Positions 60,277 through 64,000 of a stretch of DNA of 64,000 nt are shown one piece after another. The stretch covers positions 39,354-103,353 of the forward strand of contig NZ_NPJH01000092.1 in NCBI RefSeq assembly GCF_002251365.1, written 5' to 3'. The translations under genes and the position numbers were made by a program. Origin of the DNA: Prevotella sp. P3-122. Its GTDB lineage: Bacteria > Bacteroidota > Bacteroidia > Bacteroidales > Bacteroidaceae. Each line of letters begins with the position of its first letter. Within the stretch, counting starts at the first letter, position 1. Under the pieces are notes generated by a model, which had not been told where the DNA came from, ran no database searches, and saw nothing but the letters and a program-made list of their open reading frames with translations.

Positions 60277-63114
60277 ATGACAGACATCAAACTGAAACAT
60301 GTGCTGCTGCTTGCCGCCGCCATCCCTTTGGCCGCATCAGCGCAGACAGAACTGACTTATACGGAAGCCAAAACGCTGTATGCTAACAAGACAAAGAAGG
60401 AGGTGAGCATACACGACCCGTCGGTGGTCTACGACCAGGGCAGCGGAAGGTATTACATCTTCGGCTCCCACCGCGGATGCGCCTATTCCACTGATATGCA
60501 GAACTGGACATCGTCCTCGTTCACCTGGCAACAAGGCACAAACAATAATGCCGGCAATGACGTGGCCTTCGTCACGCCTGCCGTTACTGCCGTAAAGAAG
60601 GGTGGGGCGACCGTAGCCCTGCCGGCCTTCAACGCCATGGACTGGTCGAAGCGCAGCGATGCCAGCTACGACATAAACGGCAACATGTGGGCTCCCGACG
60701 TGATATGGAACCCTACGATGAATAAATGGTGCCAGTATCTGAGCATCAATGGCGACGCCTGGCACTCGAGCATCATCCTGCTCACCGCCGACAACATCAC
60801 CGGACCATACCTCTACCAGGGACCTGTGGTGACATGCGGCTTCTATGACACCTCACACTCATACAAGGAGACCGACCTCGAGATAGTGCTTGGCGAGCAG
60901 TCGGCGCTGCCCTCACGCTATAATGTGGGCACCAAATGGGGCGAGCGCTGGCCGCACACCATAGACCCCAACGTATTCTTCGACGAGGAGGGAAAGCTAT
61001 GGCTGTGCTACGGCTCATGGTCGGGCGGCATATGGATGCTGGAACTCGACGAGGAGACAGGACTCAGAGACTACGATGTGGAATATCCCTCGGTCAACGG
61101 CTCGTCGAACGGCGTGACAAGCGACCCATATTTCGGCAAGAAAATTGCGGGAGGATACTACGTGTCGGGCGAGGGCCCGTACATAGAGCACATAGGCAAC
61201 TGGTACTATCTGTTCGTAAGCTACGGCTTCTTCTCTCCCGACGGAGGATATGAGATGAGGGTATTCCGCTCCGACAAGCCCGACGGACCGTACAAGGACT
61301 CCAAGGGCAAGAGTGCCATCTTCACATCGTACGCGATGAACTACGGAAAGAATGGCGATACAAGGGGCGGAAAGTTAATGGGAGCATACAACGGATGGGG
61401 TTTCCAGACCGTCGGGGAATGCGCGCAGGGTCACAACTCAGCGATAACGACCGAAGACGGAAGGGCTTTCCTCGTATGCCATACGAAATTCAACGACGGC
61501 ACAGCCGGACATCAGGTAAGGGCACACCAGCTGTTTACGAACAGCGACGGATGGCTCGTTGCCTCTCCTTTCAGATATAATGGCGAGATGGTGACCGATG
61601 CCGACATTGCCTCCGCACAGCCATTCACCGCTGCCGAGCTGGCAGGAACCTACAAGCTGCTGATACACAAATACGGCATGGACTATGCCAACTACGAGGA
61701 GGTGACGCCAATAGAGATAACACTGTCGGAAGACGGGAAAATCACTGGCGGCAAGACAGGCACATGGACCATTACGGAAGGTACGGGATATATATCGCTC
61801 GTTCTTGGAGGCATAAAATACAATGGTGTGGTGACGGAGGAGGTCATGGACGGCAAGACCGTGCATACCGTTTCATTGTCGGCAAGCGCACCGTCGACGG
61901 GAACAAGCGTCTGGGCTTACAAGATGTCGCCAAAATACGACCTGGCATGGCAGCTGAACAATCAGACGGAGCCTTTAGTGAACAAGCAGAACGTCATGCG
62001 CGACATAGACCTCTACAGCATGGACCTGAAGGCCGGCAACGTGAAGATGACATGGACAAGCAGCAACGAGGATGTCATATCGCCATATGGAAAATACAAT
62101 CCTACGGGACTGCAGGAGAATACCTACGTAGACTTGTCGGTAAGACTGGAGACCCCAGGATGGTATTGGGAGAAGAGCTATACCGTCAACGCCTATTCCG
62201 AGGCCAACGCCCTTCCTACAGCCGACTGGCAGAGCGGCATGGTGGCATACTATGGCTTCAACGATGATGATCTCGCCGATGCCTTCGACAGTAGCAGGAA
62301 GGCGTCGCTGCTGAAGAAAGGAACAAACAAGGTGCCGACACTCAGCGATGATGATCCCCTCAGGACTGGCAACTACGTTCATCTGACATTCGGTGCCAAC
62401 GGCAACGAGAGCTACGTGGCCATGCCCAATCCGCTATTGGGACAGGAACTCGCCAATGGTGCGACAATATCGTTCTGGGTGAAGCGTGCTGACAACAACA
62501 GCTGGGACGCGCTGTTCGGCCTTACTGACGGAACGGCACGGCTGTACATGACAGGCAACACATACATCGGCTACAATGACGGCAATGCTGAGAACAACAA
62601 CTGGATAGACATCAACCATCCCAATGATGTTGTCGCCACAACGCTTGGAACTGGTACATGGCACCTTGTTACTCTGGTGTTCACAAAATCAAGCGTCACG
62701 ATGTATGTGGACAGCAAGAAGACAAACTTCAGCAAATGGAACGGCGTGATGGACGGAAAGACTGTCACCACGGCAACAGGCTTCGACTACAGTCTGCTGC
62801 TCGATCTCCTTTCTTCCTCGGCAGAGATTTGCCTTGGCAAAGGGTCGTTCTGGGGCTCGCCCGATGCCATGTTCGATGACTTCATCGTCTACAACCGCGC
62901 ACTCTCAATATCTGAGGTGATGGCATTGGGAAGAATGGAAACCCGTGTCTTCGACTTCTACGGATGGGCTACCGGCATAGATGTTGTTACAACCTCTCAA
63001 CCACACGACCCGGCAAGCTCTGTATACTATGACCTGCAGGGCAGACGACTCTCAGGACGGCCTACACGTGGACTTTACATAAAAGACCACAAGATTTTCA
63101 AGGTTGACAAGTAG
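60277..63114 (+). CDS. GH43 arabinan endo-1,5-alpha-L-arabinosidase-like enzyme with LamG domain
   Basis: The 945-residue secreted protein (signal peptide ending near AASAQ) has a complete GH43 active site: Asp in SIHDPSVVYD, Asp in MWAPDVIWN and Glu in SGEGPYIEH, in the order base, pKa modulator, acid. Loops such as HTIDPNVFFDEEGKLWLCYGSWSGGIW favour the arabinanase branch. A beta region with a Trp-rich domain (~460-560) and a LamG/concanavalin-like domain (~650-890) follow, then a tail YYDLQGRRL...KGLYIKDHKIFKV-type. It probably degrades arabinan outside the cell. Confidence 0.85.
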   Translation: MTDIKLKHVLLLAAAIPLAASAQTELTYTEAKTLYANKTKKEVSIHDPSVVYDQGSGRYYIFGSHRGCAYSTDMQNWTSSSFTWQQGTNNNAGNDVAFVTPAVTAVKKGGATVALPAFNAMDWSKRSDASYDINGNMWAPDVIWNPTMNKWCQYLSINGDAWHSSIILLTADNITGPYLYQGPVVTCGFYDTSHSYKETDLEIVLGEQSALPSRYNVGTKWGERWPHTIDPNVFFDEEGKLWLCYGSWSGGIWMLELDEETGLRDYDVEYPSVNGSSNGVTSDPYFGKKIAGGYYVSGEGPYIEHIGNWYYLFVSYGFFSPDGGYEMRVFRSDKPDGPYKDSKGKSAIFTSYAMNYGKNGDTRGGKLMGAYNGWGFQTVGECAQGHNSAITTEDGRAFLVCHTKFNDGTAGHQVRAHQLFTNSDGWLVASPFRYNGEMVTDADIASAQPFTAAELAGTYKLLIHKYGMDYANYEEVTPIEITLSEDGKITGGKTGTWTITEGTGYISLVLGGIKYNGVVTEEVMDGKTVHTVSLSASAPSTGTSVWAYKMSPKYDLAWQLNNQTEPLVNKQNVMRDIDLYSMDLKAGNVKMTWTSSNEDVISPYGKYNPTGLQENTYVDLSVRLETPGWYWEKSYTVNAYSEANALPTADWQSGMVAYYGFNDDDLADAFDSSRKASLLKKGTNKVPTLSDDDPLRTGNYVHLTFGANGNESYVAMPNPLLGQELANGATISFWVKRADNNSWDALFGLTDGTARLYMTGNTYIGYNDGNAENNNWIDINHPNDVVATTLGTGTWHLVTLVFTKSSVTMYVDSKKTNFSKWNGVMDGKTVTTATGFDYSLLLDLLSSSAEICLGKGSFWGSPDAMFDDFIVYNRALSISEVMALGRMETRVFDFYGWATGIDVVTTSQPHDPASSVYYDLQGRRLSGRPTRGLYIKDHKIFKVDK

Positions 63115-63139
63115 GACTTTTCAAGTTTCGCTCAACTAT

Positions 63140-63199
63140 AGTAGTAAAAAGGAGGTAAAAGAAGTATTTTCATTCTTCATCTACCTCCTTTTTACTACT
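63140..63199. terminator. Bidirectional terminator between the GH43 and LytTR genes
   Basis: AGTAGTAAAAAGGAGGTA (63140-63157) and TACCTCCTTTTTACTACT (63182-63199) form a perfect 18-bp stem around a 24-nt loop. The minus-strand LytTR stop codon (63195-63197) lies in the stem. Confidence 0.85.
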
Positions 63200-63872
63200 T
63201 GCGAAGTTTTAATAATTTCAAATTGTCCATATATTTCCTTCCAATGGGCAGTGCCTTCCCGTCTTTCTCCAGTATTATCTCTGTCTTTGAGAAGCGCGCT
63301 ATGCGGCATCTTGCCACGAGAAACGAACGGTGTATGCGTATAAACTCTCCCTGCGGCAGTTGCCCCTCCACGATATGCAGCGGTATCTTGGAAAGCATCG
63401 ACGTTCCGTCGGCAAGATGCACCTTGACGTAATTGTCTATAGACTCTATATATAATATGGTGTCGATGGAGACAGAGATGGTCTTGTAGTCAGACTTCAG
63501 CAACAGTTGGCGCACGGCAGACTCCGATGTTCGGAGCAGGTCGTGCATGCGCACCCATTGCCGTGCCTTCTGCATGGCACGCTCGAAACGCTCGTAGAAG
63601 AAAGGCTTGTGAAGGAAATCGACAGCATTCACCTCGAAACCTTCCAAGGCATATTGTGCGTATGCCGTAGTGAATATCAGGCAACAGGAAGTGGGCAGTT
63701 GCCTCGCCAGTTCTATGCCCGACGTTCCGCTCATCTCAATATCCAGCAGCACCACATCTGGCTGCCACTCCCTTATGCGCTGCATGCCGCTGCGTGGAGA
63801 GCTATATGTCTGAAGTTCTATCCCTCCACTCCGTTCGCAATATCGCCTTACAATCTCCAAGGCGATATCGTT
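63195..63872 (-). pseudogene. LytTR-type response regulator, 5' end removed by a group II intron
   Basis: The readable part has a receiver domain lacking its first strand and acidic pair (begins NDIALEIVRRYCER; phosphoacceptor Asp in VVLLDIEMSGTSG and Lys in VDFLHKPF are present) and a LytTR DNA-binding domain (KTISVSIDTILYIESIDNYVKVHLADG... to the end). The normal start, with a VDDE-type motif, is missing because the sequence changes to intron RNA-type sequence between ~63873 and 63906. A TTG at 63860 gives the longest residual frame (221 residues), but it lacks key residues. No sensor kinase is in the window. Confidence 0.75.
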
Positions 63873-63876
63873 ATTG

Positions 63877-64000
63877 GTACGCTCAGCATGAGCATTAGCT
63901 AACGGGTGCGAGTCCCGAGTGAGCCCTAATAGCGGGAATCACATAGCCAAGGGCAAGGGTGTCCATCGCGAGGTGGAATCTGAAGGAAGCCGGCGGCAAA
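63877..64000 (+). mobile_element. Group II intron, 5' part (partial, runs off the window)
   Basis: The stretch GGGTGCGAGTCCCGAGTGAG (63904 on) and GGGCAAGGGTGTCCATCGCG with GAGGTGGAATCTGAAGGAAG (63951-63990) are highly conserved domain I sequence of bacterial group II introns. The exact 5' splice site is unclear: GTACG at 63877 or another point between 63873 and 63906. The intron is oriented opposite to the response-regulator gene, so splicing cannot restore it. Its reverse transcriptase should lie beyond 64000. Confidence 0.75.

Overview
The window looks like a chromosomal segment of a Bacteroidales bacterium, most likely Prevotellaceae. Evidence: many Bacteroidetes-type promoters (TAnnTTTG at -7, usually with TTTG 19-20 bp upstream), a SusC/SusD pair, lipoproteins with short signal peptides, secreted proteins with the Y-x-L-x-G tail common in Prevotella, an infB-sufBCDS order and a Bacteroides-type arginine cluster. 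The species is inferred from style, not from a marker gene.

Layout. 1-8138: nusA 3' end, infB, then sufB-sufC-sufD-sufS for Fe-S cluster assembly. 8167-10151: a small membrane-like protein on the minus strand, rnhB and a WYL regulator. 10231-21060: one promoter-led outer-membrane uptake locus: SusC, SusD, a zinc metallohydrolase lipoprotein (HExxH), a DUF4302-like lipoprotein, a BACON-like lipoprotein and a large secreted protein with a CxxC motif. 21200-21410: a dispersed palindromic repeat. 21531-26893: M20 deacylase (minus), long-chain acyl-CoA ligase, prfB, an unlisted 47-residue membrane protein, a CYTH protein and a VanZ-like protein overlapping it tail to tail. 27022-31745: two tandem NSS transporters, a helix-hairpin-helix protein and two unknown genes. 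31746-32158: a repeat-dense non-coding region leading into a DUF4143-type ATPase.

33572-43747 is an amino-acid biosynthesis block: argR, a GNAT acetyltransferase, argG, a PspC protein, argC, argD, proC, an XRE-cupin regulator with an acyl-CoA ligase, proB and proA. It joins arginine and proline synthesis, both starting from glutamate. 43820-44475 holds tRNA-Pro(CGG) and tRNA-Phe(GAA) and a six-unit palindromic array. 44476-49966: murF (minus), folP, cdaA (c-di-AMP synthesis) and pta-ackA (acetate formation with ATP gain). 49977-53770: a GH43 beta-1,3-galactosidase-like enzyme (minus) diverging from a PfkB sugar kinase. 54352-59619: a divalent-metal RND pump fused to a TolC-like domain, plus its adaptor. 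60277-63114: a GH43 arabinanase-like enzyme. The window ends in a LytTR response-regulator gene whose 5' end is cut by a group II intron in the opposite orientation.

The most unusual material is non-coding. There are two copies of a roughly 200-bp element with three 15-bp palindromes at an exact 23-bp period, a six-copy 22-bp palindromic array behind tRNA-Phe, and an exact 32-bp-period iteron set that runs into the promoter of the DUF4143 ATPase. The most system-like gene set is the SusCD/metallohydrolase locus.
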